This document shows positions 1-11,899 of a stretch of DNA of 64,000 nucleotides, one piece after another. Position 1 is the stretch's first letter; each line of letters begins with the position of its first letter. The notes below the pieces were generated by a model. The model ran no database searches, was not told where the DNA came from, and saw only the letters and a program-made list of their open reading frames with translations. The position numbers and the translations under genes are program-made. The DNA comes from Jacaranda mimosifolia (Eukaryota; Streptophyta; Magnoliopsida; Lamiales; Bignoniaceae): assembly GCA_018894105.1 (NCBI GenBank), contig CM032125.1, forward strand, positions 29,435,032 to 29,499,031, written 5' to 3'.

Positions 1-271
1 CTTCTAGCAGCTCAAGTGATACAAATTTTGACATTGGGGGTAGGGCAGGGCTAGTCGACCTCCTGTGTCTCATGATGGGTTATTTATTGTTGATCACTAT
101 AGTGAGATTATATTTGAGATCAAAGATAGAGACTTAGAGTTGATCAGGTAGTTGTATCACGGTCTTTTGGAGTTTGAGTTGATCGTCCCTGGGCTTAGTG
201 ATAGGATGCATTGACCTCCGAATAGTTGCTTAACAATTTTCGAGGAAGCACTTAAGTGTAGGCTTAGGTTT
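1..271 (+). pseudogene. Left part of a decayed coding sequence interrupted by the CACTA element
   Basis: Reading codons from base 2, this stretch gives a frame with stops but recognisable coding flavour, ending FEEALKCRLRF just before the CACTA terminus at 272. The same frame resumes after the element (20522 onward) as PVSRSLGLHHPIVAQLLDL. The stretch with DRMH, PPNS and EEAL resembles the N-terminal 'putative gypsy-type transposon' proteins common in plant genomes; that identification is from memory and tentative. In-frame stops at several sites, including a TGA where the family would have arginine, show it is dead. It is most likely an older mobile-element gene used as an insertion site. 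Confidence 0.4.
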
Positions 272-727
272 CACTATAATAAATTGCACTTTTAGTAACA
301 AATAATTTTATTACCATAAAACTGAAATTCGTTACCCAAAATATTGGTAATGAATTTTTCGTTGCTTAAGTTTAATACCCTAAAACCCGTCACAAAATGT
401 TTTCATAACGAAATTTATGGTTCATTACGAATGATGGACTTATGATGACGAAATGTATCATTACCAAAATACGATATTGGTAACAAAAAAAGTGTATTAG
501 TTACAATAGATTTTTATAGCGTAATGAAATATTTAGTTACTAAAATATTGGCAATTTTGTTGCATTTCATTTTTTCGTTACCAATGCATAATATAATGAT
601 ATTATTTATTTAATTAAGTATAGTTACTAATTGTTTATGTAACAAAATATTTGGTTACAAATAGTTAAATAAAATTTTAATTCAAAAATAAGCATTTTGT
701 TACTAATGGAATAAATAACTAAAAGTT
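272..727. repeat. CACTA left subterminal repeat region
   Basis: Many short degenerate copies of motifs such as TTRGTAACAAA, GTTACCAAA and TTAGTTACTAAA occur in both orientations. The same vocabulary fills 20100-20518 at the other end. In CACTA elements such subterminal motifs bind the TNPA-type accessory protein; that role is inferred here from position and type. Confidence 0.6.
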
Positions 728-1171
728 TTGTTACTAAATGTGTGCGCATGGGCTCCTGTTTGGGCTACTTCATATGGGCCATTTGACATCAGGCCTATGC
801 TTGCTGGGCCGCCGAACTCTGGGCTCGACCTGAGCCATCGCCCACAAGCCCACGGCCCACCAGGCCCTACCCCCTCGACCGCTAGCACCGGTCCATCCGA
901 GCTCAGTCGCAGCTCACACACTGGTCCATCAGGCCTAGTCACACCGGCCCACCGCAAGGCCCAACCAACCGAGCGCAAGCGCAGGTCCACTTGCAGGCCC
1001 ACCCGAGCGCAGGCACCGACTCAGCGCCACACCGGCCCACCCGAGCTCCCACGCCAGCCCACACCCGCGAGCCCATCACATATTCATCCCAAACCTAGCA
1101 GGTTTGGATCCGAGCACCATGCCCACCATCTGGCAGCCCCTAACCATCTTGGCTGTCTGTTCAAAAATTAA
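728..1171. other. GC-rich block with many GGCCCA/TGGGCC words and a proline-rich open frame
   Basis: This is a sharp GC-rich island inside AT-rich DNA, packed with GGCCCA or its complement. The 147-codon open frame on the plus strand (and a 99-codon one opposite, 703-1002) is dominated by Pro, Ser, His and Arg and resembles no family I know, so I treat it as compositional rather than a gene. TGGGCY words are known plant promoter 'site II' (TCP-binding) elements, so a promoter or enhancer role for the transposon is possible but not shown. Confidence 0.35.
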
Positions 1172-1559
1172 TATTTGCATTTGCTCAATTACTTATTCAT
1201 CTCTTCCATATAAAGCTCTCAAGCAATTTCACATGTTATCAAGCAAATATTATTTTATTTTTAAAAATAAAATAATAATTGTCATTTGAATAAATAAAAA
1301 AAGAGTATCAAATAGTGAATTAAAATAAATAAATAAAAGTGTGAGATAATTATATAACATAGCTGAATGAAGCAAATAAATTTTATTACATATATGTATA
1401 TATAAATTGTTAGGTAAAGGGTTAATATTTTTGTAGAAGAGCTTATAATGTAAAATACTTTATTTTAGAAATTTATAAAAAAAATATTTATAAAAAATAA
1501 TTGGCATTACACATATATAAATATTAAAAAATTGTGAGCAAAACCCTTTGAAGTAAAAA
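1172..1559. other. AT-rich transposon interior, no gene seen
   Basis: Low-complexity A/T-rich DNA inside the CACTA element with short TATA runs. No frame with coding character and no terminal repeats. Confidence 0.5.
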
Positions 1560-3690
1560 ACAAAGGACAATCTAACAAGCAAAAGTAACAATATTATTAA
1601 TTCTGGCAGTTTAGAAAAATCAGCACGAAGTTATTTATTCAGGGAATGTTACACTAATCGCCGCTATTTATTATGAATTCCGTGGAGGTTTCAAGAAACC
1701 GACACTAAATGGCTAATTCAACGACGGTTTGAATAAATCGTTGCTCAACTACCGTCAAATTAATATTTTGCGGCGGTTGAGACAAACCATCATAAAATAT
1801 ATACTGCGATTAACCTATGTTCTTGTGGCGTGTATATATATACACTATATATGTAAATAAGTACGAACAAAAAATTATATTATACACATTTATAAATATT
1901 AAATATTATTTAATTCGGAATGAATAAATAGAAAAAATAGATAAAAATAAAAGTAATTTAAATTTTATTGATAAATTTATATATACGTATATTATATATA
2001 TGTGAATAAGTATAAATGAAAAAAATAAGTATATATGTATGAATAATTTGAAAGAAGAAAGATAAAAATAAAAATTATTTAAAATTTTATAGATAAATTT
2101 ATCTATATGTATAAAATGAGAATATATGAAATAATGAGAAATTTTGATTTTGATTATTTGAAAGGTTAACAACTTTTTTTTGTTATTCACTATTTTTTTG
2201 TTATTTGCAAAATATAATATGAGTATCTAATTATATTTATACAAAAATTTGAGAATAAATACAATAATTTGTTTTTTCTATATTTTATTTTACATTATAA
2301 TTTCATTCTCATATGTTGTCACTAATTCATATTTTAAAATCAATTTTAGGTTTATAATTATTTTATCAATTTTCTATAGTTTTAACTTTATATGACTAAT
2401 GCCAAACTTTTTTCTTCACTTAATTATTCGATAACTAAGTTATGAGTCAAAATTAAAAGTTTCTATTAACTTACATACTAATGTTGATTTTAACCTTATA
2501 ATTATTTTATATATTTATTTTGATTTATTTTATTTTATTTTTTATCTTTACTATCATAGTTTTGTCTTAAATTAATTGATTTTTAATCAAAAATTAAAAT
2601 TAAATAAGATTATTTTTAAAAAATAATTGGCATTACATATATATATATATATATTAAAAAATAGTGGAAAAAACCCTTTAAAGTTAAAAACAAAGAGCAA
2701 TCTAATAAGTAAAATAAATAATATTATTAATTGCGGCAGTTTAGAAAAATCAGCGCAAAGTATATGACACGATTAACCTATGTACTTGTGGCGTATATAT
2801 ATATATACACACTATATATGTAAATAAGTTTGAAAAAAAAATTATATTATACATATTTATAATTATTAAATATTATTTAATTCGAAATGAATAAAAAGAA
2901 AAAATAGATAAAAATAAAAGTAATTTAAATTTTATTGATAAATTTATATATATATGTATATTATATATATGTGAATAAGTATAAATGGAAAAAATAAGTA
3001 TACATGTATGAACAATTCGAAAGAAAAAAGATAAAAATAAAAATTATTTAAAAATTTATAGATAAATTTATATATATATACGTATAAAATGAGAATATAT
3101 GAAATAATGAGTAATTTTGATTTTGATTATTTGAAAGGTTAACAACGGTTTTTGTTATTCACTATTTTTTTGTTATTTGCAAAATATAATATGAATATCC
3201 AATTATATTTATACAAAAATCTGAGAATGAATACAATAATTTGCTTTTTCTATAATTTATTTTATATTATAATTTCATCCTCATATCTTGTCACTAATTC
3301 ATATTTTAAAATCAATTTTAAGTTTATAATTATTTTATCAATTTACTATAGTTTTAACTTTATATGATTAATGCCAAACTTTTTTCTTCACTTAATTATT
3401 TGATAACTAAGTTATGAGTCAAATTAAAAGGTTTCTATTAACTTATATACTAATATTGATTTTAACTTTATAATTATTTTATATATTTATTTTGATTTAT
3501 TTTACTCTTTTTTTTTTTTATATATATCTTTACTATCATAGTTTTGTCTTAACTTAATTGATTTTTAATCAAAAATTAAAATTAAATAAGATTGCTTTTA
3601 AAAAATAATTGGCATTACATATATATATATATATATATATATTAAAAAATAGTGGACAAAACCCTTCAAAGTTAAAAACAAAGAGCAATC
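1560..3690 (+). repeat. Two tandem copies of an approximately 1-kb AT-rich unit
   Basis: The unit beginning with the CAAAGGACAATCTAACAAGC-like segment at about 1560 recurs at about 2690, and its first bases start again at about 3682. Unit 1 is about 1.13 kb and unit 2 about 0.99 kb; most of the difference is a block at 1630-1800 (with CGACGGTT/GCGGCGGTT words) missing from unit 2. Short open frames here (1906-2190 minus, 3152-3367 plus) are Ile/Tyr/Phe-rich products of A/T composition, not genes. A partial third copy lies at 6640-6985, and an inverted part lies inside the MULE at 23190-23665. Confidence 0.7.
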
Positions 3691-3914
3691 TAATAAGCAA
3701 CAATAAAAAAAATTAATTACCCAATTGCTCAAAATTTTGACTTATTTATAAAAATTTCACAAAATTTGAATTGCCCAATCAACCTTCATTAATTCTTTTT
3801 TAAAAAATAAAAATAAAAATTAAAAATATATAACAAAATCTTCATAAAAAAATTTATATCTCAATATAAATATCATATATATATATATATATAAATGGAG
3901 GGATATATATATAT
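3691..3914. other. AT-rich spacer, no gene seen
   Basis: A/T-rich sequence ending in a TA dinucleotide run. No coding frame or recognisable element. Confidence 0.5.
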
Positions 3915-4135
3915 AATACCGACCCCCTCTCCCCCAACCCCTCATTGCCGGCCATGGTGGGCCGTTGAGTCTGGCCAAGGCCAGCGGCTGGCTGTGGCCC
4001 TGCCATAGCCAGCGGCTAGATTTGGCCGCTGGTCGGCCATGGCCAGGCCTGGGGTGGGGTTGGAGGGAGGGGGAGGGTGCTGGTTGGAAGAGGTAGGGGT
4101 GGGTGGGGGGAGGATGTGGAAGAAGGTAGGAAATA
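3915..4135. other. GC-rich GGCC-word block inside CACTA
   Basis: A sharply bounded GC-rich block with repeated GGCCA/TGGCC, CAGCGGCTGG and GGGTGG words, partly self-complementary, flanked on both sides by TA-repeat DNA. No open frame of note. It looks like captured or locally amplified DNA within the transposon. Confidence 0.35.
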
Positions 4136-4371
4136 TATATGTGTGTGTGTATATATATATTTATTGTTAATTAATAAATTTTAATTAAATTAACTTAAAT
4201 TAATTTTTTTTACTTATGTTATTTATTTAAAATCATTACATTATTTTGTTCAAAACAAATAAAAATATTTATTTATTTAAAATTATTAAAATTATATTGT
4301 TAGGATAAAATTTTAGATTTTATTTTTATTTAAATTATTTATTTTGATTAATAAATAAATTTAATTTTTTT

Positions 4372-4432
4372 ATTTATATACACACACACATCAAGGTCTC
4401 ACAGGGTTTCAACTCTATATCTCCCACATTTT
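4372..4432 (-). mobile_element. 3' fragment of a tRNA-derived SINE
   Basis: On the minus strand this reads ATGTGGGAGATATAGAGTTG, then a degraded B-box-like region, then TGATGTGTGTGTGTATATAAA. It matches in order the second half of the better-preserved SINE at 59187-59316. The 5' half with the A box is missing, so this is a truncated, diverged relic. No target duplication was found. Confidence 0.5.
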
Positions 4433-4487
4433 GACTTATTTAATTTTTATTAATTAATAAATTTAATGAAATTAGTTTAAATTAGGG

Positions 4488-4715
4488 TTTGTTTGTTTAT
4501 GAATTGGAGCATTTTGTCAAAATATTTTATCAATATGGTTTTTTGGAAGTGGGGTTGGAGAATGTGATGGTTGTTTGTTTGTATTTTGGGTGGTAGCTGA
4601 AAAATGAATTGAGAGAAAATTATTTATTTATTTATTTTTTAGAAGGGAACAAGATATTATATCAATAATTTTTTTATTGGGTTGATAGAGTGAAATAGAC
4701 ATTTTAAAATTACTA
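4488..4715 (+). mobile_element. Truncated copy of the GGGCTTGTTTGTTT MITE family
   Basis: From 4490 the sequence (GGGTTTGTTTGTTTATGAAT, then the ATTTTGTCAAAATATTTT segment, then TGTGATGGTTGTTTGTTTGT and GAATTGAGAGAAAATTATTT) follows the reverse complement of the right half of the MITE at 49187-49972. The opposite terminus is not found nearby, so the copy is one-ended. Confidence 0.5.
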
Positions 4716-6639
4716 GTGTTAGTATGATATTTTTAAATCTTATTTTTATTTTTAAATTATTTATTTTTATTAATAAATATTTTTTATATTTAATAAATAT
4801 ATTTAACTTAATATAAATAAAATATTTTAGATATCATTATTTTTTAATATTATTGAGATGCAATTTAAAAATAAAATCATATTTAATTAGGAGATGGATT
4901 TGGTTTTTATTTTTATTTTATAATTAATAAATGTATTTAATTAAATTTTATTAAATTACTTTACATATGTTGATGATTTTAAATTTTTATTTTTTAATCC
5001 AACGTTAATTAAAAGATTATTTAATATTTAAAAAAAATATTAATAAAATTATTTAAACTTATTCTGAGTAATTTAAATATTATTAACGTTAAACCCTCAT
5101 GTTAAAGTTAAAAATAAGTCCAAGGGTATTTTTGTCTTAAAGATAATCAAAACAACTTTTGAAAGATATTTTTGAATTTTAATATAAATTTCCAACCGAC
5201 GTCTACAAATTTTTTAAGGATGCTAACAGTTGTTCAAATATTTAATTAAATATGTGGGGATAAAAAAATAATTTTATTAAAGTTATAACTATATTACTAA
5301 GTATATCAAAATAATTTCAAAATTTTCAACTATACTAAAGTTATACAAGTTGATCAATTTTAAAACAATTTGCATTAATTAAGTATAGAAAATTTTCAAT
5401 AAATGCATGTTCAAATTGTCCATATCAATATATTATTAGTACAGAATATTTTAATTTTTAAAATAAAATTAATTACACGTAAAGACTAAAGTTTTTAGAA
5501 TTTATAAACAATTTTTCTAAAATCTTTTTGTTCAAAAACAATGTCTTAATAAATAATAACAACAAATAGAATTAAATTTTTAACCTCCATAATAATACAT
5601 CATAATTCATCTTATAATATAAGACAAAATAAATAATTTTTGTGCATACTATTTATACACAAAATGAAGGGAGGAGCAGAAATTTGGAGGGAATAAAAAA
5701 ATAATAAGGGAATTCATTTTTGGAGGGAAACTTATTTTTTGAAGGAAATATAATATGTGGAGCAACTAATTCTTAAGAATAATTTGTTTAGGTCTATGTA
5801 AGTTAATAATAATTATATTTAATAATATACTTTAAGTTAATACTTTTTTTACACTATATTAAACCACGAAAGTTATCTTCATTTTAGCAATTTATATAGT
5901 AAAGCATATATACAATTAACATATATATATATATAAAAGTTATAAAAATATTTAATTGGTCAATACAATGATTAAAATACGAAATATAAAATTAATGGGC
6001 CTAACTTTAGGGACCCTTTTTTTTTTTCATTAAGTATTATGCTAAATTAGATTTCTTTATTTTCTTTTGTTATTCAGGTATGTAACCTTTAACTATTTAT
6101 TTAAGGAGTTTTTAGAATTTTTCTAAATAAATATTGTAGTAAATTATAATAAAAAATTAAATTGTTAAGCACCAAAATTTATAAGTCCAAATTATATGTT
6201 ATTTAACTATTTTAACTATAATAGAAATTATTTAATAATTTAAAAAATTATACGTCAATTCATTAAATAATCTAAGATAAAAGAAATTATTTTTGCTATA
6301 GATTATTTATACAAAAAAAGTGGAAGAGCTAAAATTTAGAGGAATCGAAAAAATGAAATAAATTCATTATTGTTAGAGGGAATCAATTTTTTGGAAGAAA
6401 TCAAGTTAAATTATTATGTCAAACTAATAATAAAAACAATTGTTAATATTTTTTATGGGCCAAATTTTGGAGGGAATACAAAATTGGAGGGAAATAAAAT
6501 TGCATTGCCATCCAAATTCATTAAATAAATGTGTATACATATGTATAAAATAAGAATATATGAAATAATGAGAAATGAGAAATAATGATAAATTTATATA
6601 TGTATAAAATGAGAAATATGTGATGAATCTTCTTTAAAG
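4716..6639. other. AT-rich transposon interior, no gene seen
   Basis: About 1.9 kb of A/T-rich DNA without an open frame longer than about 60 codons, splice-bordered coding block or clear terminal repeats. Short GGAGGGAA(T/A) words recur between 5670 and 6500, suggesting decayed internal repeats. Confidence 0.5.
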
Positions 6640-6985
6640 TTTATTGAAATTTATATATATATGTATATATATACTATATACATGTAAGTATGAATAAAAA
6701 ATTATATTATATATGTTTTTATAAATATTAAATATTATTTAATTTGGAATGAATAAATAAAAAAATAGATAAAATAAAAGTAATTTAAATTTTATTGATA
6801 AATTTATATATATGTATATTATATATATGCGAATATGTATAAATAGAAAAAATAAGTATACATGTATGAATAATTAGAAAGAAAAAAGATAAAATAAAAA
6901 TTATTTAAAATTTTATAGATAAATATATATTTATATGTATAAAATGAGAATATAAGAAATAATGAGAAATGAGAAACAATGATAC
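6640..6985 (+). repeat. Third, partial copy of the 1-kb AT-rich unit
   Basis: This follows the middle of the 1560-3690 units closely (TATATACTATATACATGTAA-like start, then ATTAAATATTATTTAATTTG and the TAAATTTATATATATGTATA block) but lacks their ends. It is separated from them by about 3 kb, so it is a dispersed rather than adjacent duplicate. Confidence 0.6.
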
Positions 6986-7126
6986 ATTTATACATATATG
7001 TATGAAATGAGAAATATATGAAATAATGGAAGAAGACAGAATTGAGAATAAAAAGAAAAGAAAAGAATGAAGAAAACAGAAAAGAAATAAGAAATATATG
7101 AAGTGCTGGAGGGGAAGGGTAGGGAT

Positions 7127-7179
7127 TCTCCTCCTCCTCCTCCTCCTCCTCCTCCTTCTTCTTCTTATTATTATTATTT
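7127..7179 (+). repeat. Compound TCC/TTC/TTA microsatellite
   Basis: A run of TCC triplets passes into TTC and then TTA triplets; likely length-variable. Confidence 0.9.
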
Positions 7180-7219
7180 TAATTTTTTATTTATATTAAT
7201 TGAATAACTGAATTATTTT

Positions 7220-8071
7220 AGAATATTTTTTATTTTAATTTTATTATGTAATCTACAATTATATAGTTAGGATGCATGATAGACTCAAAATTTTATTGTT
7301 TAAGTTTTATTTTGTTACATCTGAATTAATAAATAAAATGTATTTATATTTAATAGAATTATTTTAGATGTATTTATCATTTTAATATTATTATGTAATT
7401 TTGAATTATATAGATAATAGGATAGACTTAAATTTTTATTTCATTTTTAACTTAACAAATAAAGTCAACAAAATTTATTTAAATTATTAGATATTTTACT
7501 ATTTTAACATTATTAGATATTTTAACTTAATATTATTAAAATTATATGGCCTAAATCATAAGTTAGATTTTTAAAAAGTTTAGATGATAAATTCGAATGA
7601 AATAAAATTGAATAAACTTGAAGGATATTTGATATTTTAAATTCTAATATTTAGAATATTTTTGATTTTAATATTATTATGTAATTTATAATTATATAGT
7701 TAGGATGACAGACTTAAAATTTTATTGTTTAAGTTTTTTTTGTCATATTTGAATTAATAAATAAAATATATTTATATTTAATAGAATTATTTTAGATGTA
7801 TTTATCATTTTAATATTCTTATGTAATTTTGAATTATATAGATAATAGGATAGACTTAAATTTTTATTATTTAATTTTTATTTCATTTTTAACTTAATAA
7901 ATAAAGCCAACAAAATTTATTTAAATTTTTAGATATTTTAACGTAATATTATTAAAATTATATGGTCTAAAGTGATAAATTAGATTTAAAAAAATTTTTA
8001 GATGGTAAATTCGTAGAAAATAAACTTTTATAAATTTGAAGGATATTTGATATTTTAAATTCTTATGTGCA
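7220..8071 (+). repeat. Tandem duplication of an approximately 430-bp AT-rich unit
   Basis: The segment starting AGAATATTTTT at about 7220 is repeated from about 7652. Shared landmarks in the same order are ATTATATAGTTAGGATG, AATAAATAAAATRTATTTATA, TAGATAATAGGATAGACTTA and GAAGGATATTTGATATTTTA. No coding content. Confidence 0.7.
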
Positions 8072-8170
8072 AGTTTTAATTTTTTTAGGACTCAATTCAT
8101 TTAATTTGATAATTTAGCAAGTGGGATACATGTGTATGTGTGTTTATATATATGAAAAAATATATATATA

Positions 8171-10442
8171 TGTAACACCCTAGTAATTTTATGATTTCAC
8201 TATTTGTTATAATATTAATATTTGAAAAATTATTGAATTTTAATTACTAATTTTATTTTTCAATTGTGCGGTCAAATTATAAATTTTGTACTCAATTGCA
8301 TGATTTAAAATTTTCTAGGGATTAAATTGCAAAAATGAAAAAAAAATCAAATCAAAATGGGAAAATCAAAACCGGTAGCACTATTTCTCTTTCTTTTCTT
8401 TCTCTTTTCTTTCCTTTTTCTCGTTCATTTTTTTTTCTTCCTCATTTCCTTCTTCTTTCTCCTACCTTCCGCGGCCAACCCAACCACCTCGGGCGAGCCA
8501 TTCTTCACCCAACTAACCACCTAAACCCACTCCCCTCACCACCAAGACTTCATCTACACCACTACCCACGGCGGCAGATCACCGGAGTAGAGCGGCGGAG
8601 AGCGGCCGAAAAATTCTTCACGGGAGCAACTGGGTCTTCAATTTTCCGGCGTCAAATGGAGCAAACAAGGGGTGGTTTAGCTAGCTCTTGACAAGGAGAA
8701 CACAGTGGTGACATTGCATGGCGGAGATACACGACGGAGACGGCGAAAACGGGCAGTGGAGCTTCAAACCGTGATGACTTTGGGACGAGCTTTGAAGGGT
8801 TTTCCAGCAGCCAAATTGAGAACCAATGTTACCGTTGGAAAGCTCTCGGCCAGAGGATTCTGTGGGTGGTGCTATCTCGATTTTTTGGTGATGGTGGACG
8901 GTGGCGGTGATAGGGCAGAATCTTTGCCTCGTCGCGGTGGTCACATGCATGCGGTCTGATTTCTATTATCATGATTGTTGTTATCTGAACCCTGTGTGGT
9001 TCCATTGTCTTGATTCTTGATATCGTTATTGTTGTATCTGAACCCTGTGTGGTTCTATTGTCTTGATTCCTGATCTCATTATTGTTGTTATTTGAACCCT
9101 GTGTGGTTCTATTGTCTGGAATCCTGTTATCGAAATTGTTGGGTTTTGGACCTTGTAAGGTTCTATTGTCTGGCTACTGATACTATTATCTTTAATCATT
9201 AAACCCGTGAATCTTACTGAGTTAATCGTGTATCGAAATTGATTGAGTCAATCAATTGATTACTATTCTCTCTTTGAATATTTCCTTGTTTCGTATGTTA
9301 TTGATCAAAGTGAACCTGTACTTGGTCTTGTGATCTGCCATGACGGCATTGTTGGAAATCATTTTGTAAAGTTCATTGTTCTGCCATGTTGGCAACTGAT
9401 TGATTGAACTACCGAATTGAAAGATATGTGTATAGGAGAACTGTTGGGCCGAGTGCCTTGCCAAGCTGTTATGCTTGAACTAATGTGATTGCCAAGCTAT
9501 TATGCTTGAGCTATTGTTATTGCCGAGCTGTCATGCTGGAGCTACTGAATTGAACGGTTATTGAACTGTTATGGAGGCACAAGGATGTTCTGATATGCAT
9601 GTTTTGTTCAGTTTATAGACTTGCATATGCGTGGGGTTTGCTATTCTTGTAATTTTATTCTGCTCATGGAGCAATAAGGCTGGAGTGGTATCCCAGTCTA
9701 GATCGGATTGTTGTTCTGGGCAAACGAGCCACCGTTAGTCCTCCAAATTGTGATCGGTTGAGATGTCCCTATACCTCCCGCGCAGGATCGATCGAGATGA
9801 TTCCTCCCGACTGTGATTGTTTGAGATGTCCCTACACCTTTCAAGCAGGATCGATTGAGATGAATAGGCCGTAAAGCTGACAGTCACAGTTTCTGACCTA
9901 GCAATTGTTATTAGCTTTGTTTCTTGATGTTTCTTTTGCTGTGACTCATTACTCTTATACTGAGAAATCATTGATCATTATTTGTGTGCTTTATATTTTT
10001 AGACTGGTTATGCAGTGCTTATACTATCCTCATTGAGTCCTCGTGACTCACCCTCGTATATTATTCACCTTTACTCAGACATGTATGAGACAGGAGATTT
10101 TGAGGACTGATGAACCGGTAGAGATGTTTATTTTGGAGCTTGTTGTATATATGTATGTTTAACTGAATTTGAGATATTTTATTAAGAGATGTAATATATC
10201 ATGAGTACTATTATACTTATGGATGTAAATTTTGAATCTTGGTACTAGTAGCAACCTTTTGGCTTGGATGCTATTGAACTTGTTATGATGATATTTTAAG
10301 CACTCTGATATTGCTTCCGCATTTGGGTTAAGTCTGCTATAAGGTTATATTCTTGCTAATGTTATATTGGGTAATTGTGAAGATTTTTATGGGTTTGAAT
10401 TAGCGCCTCAGCTTAAGTGCTATCCCAAGAGGGGGCGCTACA
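8171..10442 (+). repeat. 5' LTR (2272 bp)
   Basis: Runs from TGTAACACCC to GGGGGCGCTACA directly before the primer site. It is about 0.8 kb shorter than the 3' LTR because it lacks the block corresponding to about 17269-17957 and has fewer 54-bp repeats. It contains a TATA-like GTATATATG near 10145. Open frames at 8335-8691 and 8705-8959 recur in the 3' LTR (16781-16981, 17039-17267) but are short, differ between LTRs and show no known domain. Confidence 0.9.
8960..9186 (+). repeat. 54-bp tandem repeats in the 5' LTR (about 4 copies)
   Basis: Units contain TTGTTGTTATCTGAACCCTG followed by TGTGGTTCCATTGTCTTGAT. The last unit is more diverged. The same array has about 7 copies in the 3' LTR (17917-18297). 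The two LTRs are identical at insertion, so copy number changed afterwards. Enhancer-like function is conceivable but unproven. Confidence 0.8.
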
Positions 10443-10444
10443 GG

Positions 10445-10460
10445 TGGTATCAGAGCTTGG
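10445..10460 (+). other. Primer-binding site for initiator methionine tRNA
   Basis: TGGTATCAGAGCTTGG starts 2 bases after the LTR end. Its first 12 bases are the exact complement of the plant initiator Met-tRNA 3' end (TGGTATCAGAGC), the usual primer of plant Ty3/gypsy elements. It primes minus-strand DNA synthesis. Confidence 0.93.
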
Positions 10461-10608
10461 GAATGGAAACCCAAGCTAAACTGGGACAGGATCCTAGGAT
10501 GCGGCCTTTATGTGATCCACATATATATTGAGAAAAGTGTTATGTATTTTGGAAATTAAGATGAATCTGATCTATTCAATATTGACGATAGAAAGTTATG
10601 ACTGCAAG

Positions 10609-11469
10609 ATGACGAACGGACATCGAGATGGGAAGGAACCAGTCGAGGAGGATGATACTATAGCATCTTTAAGAGAAAAGATTAGATCTTTGGAAATTGA
10701 GAAAGGGAAATTCAAGGAGATGTGTGAGGTTTTTTAGGAACGTTGTTATGACATGAGAGAGAATTTGAGGGATAGAGAGGGTGAGGTCAACTATTTGAGG
10801 TCGGCAATGGGTGCTAGGAGTTATAATTTGGATAGGTTGCAGGGAGATATAGAGAGAGAAAAGGTTCGTGTTAAGATAGCGAAAGCCCAGATTGAGGAGA
10901 TTAGGGCTATACGTTTGTAGATAGAAGAGACCTTTAGGACCTTAGAGTTTGATCGTAGGGGAGATGAAAATATGATCTACGCTATCATAGATGAGATTAG
11001 AAGGATAGTAGCCTTCTATGGTAGTGCTATAGATCTGGCTATAGGATTCGGATGGGGGATTGATACTGGAGCAGGACCATCAGGGATTAGACCTCCTCTT
11101 GAGCAGAGATATGATCAGTGTATCTGTATAGAGGAGGTTCCTGCTAGAGAGCCAGCACCAGAGCATGCTGTAGAGCTTGTCGAGGATGTTGTTGAGGAGG
11201 ACCCTATTGAGGAGGTGCTTGAGGAGGACGACTTGAGTGATGAGGACCTGGAGATAGATTCGGTGCAGGAGTTTCCAGTGGACGAACCACCCGAGGATGA
11301 TGCATCCGGACCAGAGTTCCTTGATGACGTCCCAGACATTGATGACCTTGTCGGGCTAGAGCATATGGTAGACGTACCCCCTGAGGATGATGACATGGTG
11401 GGAGTTGACGAAGAAGAGGAAGAGAAAGATGCCGAGTCAGTGATCATTGATGAGGAAGACTTAGTCTGA
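10609..11469 (+). pseudogene. Extra ORF between primer site and gag: coiled-coil plus acidic tail protein
   Basis: One reading frame runs from the ATG at 10609 (or the in-frame ATG at 10528) to TGA at 11469, about 286 codons, interrupted only by TAG at 10735 and TAG at 10918; both could derive from CAG. The first ~120 codons are charged and heptad-like (SLREKIRSLEIEKGKF, then many Arg/Glu), predicting a coiled coil. The last ~110 are extremely acidic (EEVLEEDDLSDEDLE, DEEEEEKDAESV). A 110-codon frame on the other strand (11115-11447) is its shadow. Chromoviruses do not normally have an ORF here, whereas Ogre/Tat elements do carry an ORF1 before gag. I do not recognise the protein. A structural or nucleic-acid/chromatin partner role would be speculation. 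Confidence 0.6.
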
Positions 11470-11880
11470 CTGCCTTGCTAGTTTATGTAGGACGTGTCTA
11501 TGTATAGATGCATGTATTGCAGTTTTAATTGTTAGAATACTGATGCGGCTAGGTTACTAATTTGGGATGATACCAAATTACCTTATCAATTTTTTTATGA
11601 TTATGCATACTAATGGTGTGACCATTTTTTAATTTTGAATTGTAAATATTTATTAGTAACCAGTCACACCAGCTATTATATATAATAGAATTTTCTTGGT
11701 CGTAACTTATTGAGTATTGTTTGCTTTATATATATAGTTTGATTTTAAATATCTTGTATATGTTTCTTATATGTTGTTAAAAGGTGTTTTGAGAGAGTCG
11801 ATAATAATTTGGCTGTTGTTTCAGTAAACTAATCACAAGTTGGAACTTAGAGAAAAATATAACCTGTCACGACGTCACGT
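11470..11880 (+). other. Leader between upstream ORF and gag
   Basis: AT-rich, non-coding DNA between the acidic ORF and the first gag-like sequence. No other feature seen. Confidence 0.5.
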
Positions 11881-11899
11881 GGAAGTGGGGACGCCTATC

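Noticed and set aside
703..1171. Two overlapping open frames, 99 codons (minus) and 147 codons (plus)
   Set aside because: They lie in a GC-rich word-repeat block where stops are rare by composition; the products are low complexity with no known domain.
1906..3367. Ile/Tyr/Phe-rich open frames at 1906-2190 and 3152-3367
   Set aside because: A/T composition artefacts inside tandem DNA repeats; the similarity of the 3152 frame to the 23415 frame is DNA repeat homology.
8335..8959. Open frames in the 5' LTR with counterparts in the 3' LTR
   Set aside because: They begin and end at different places in the two LTRs and show no domain; LTR U3 regions are not expected to code.
11115..11447. 110-codon Ser-rich minus-strand frame
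   Set aside because: Mirror of the acidic GAG/GAT-rich coding tail on the plus strand; Ser codons arise as its complement.
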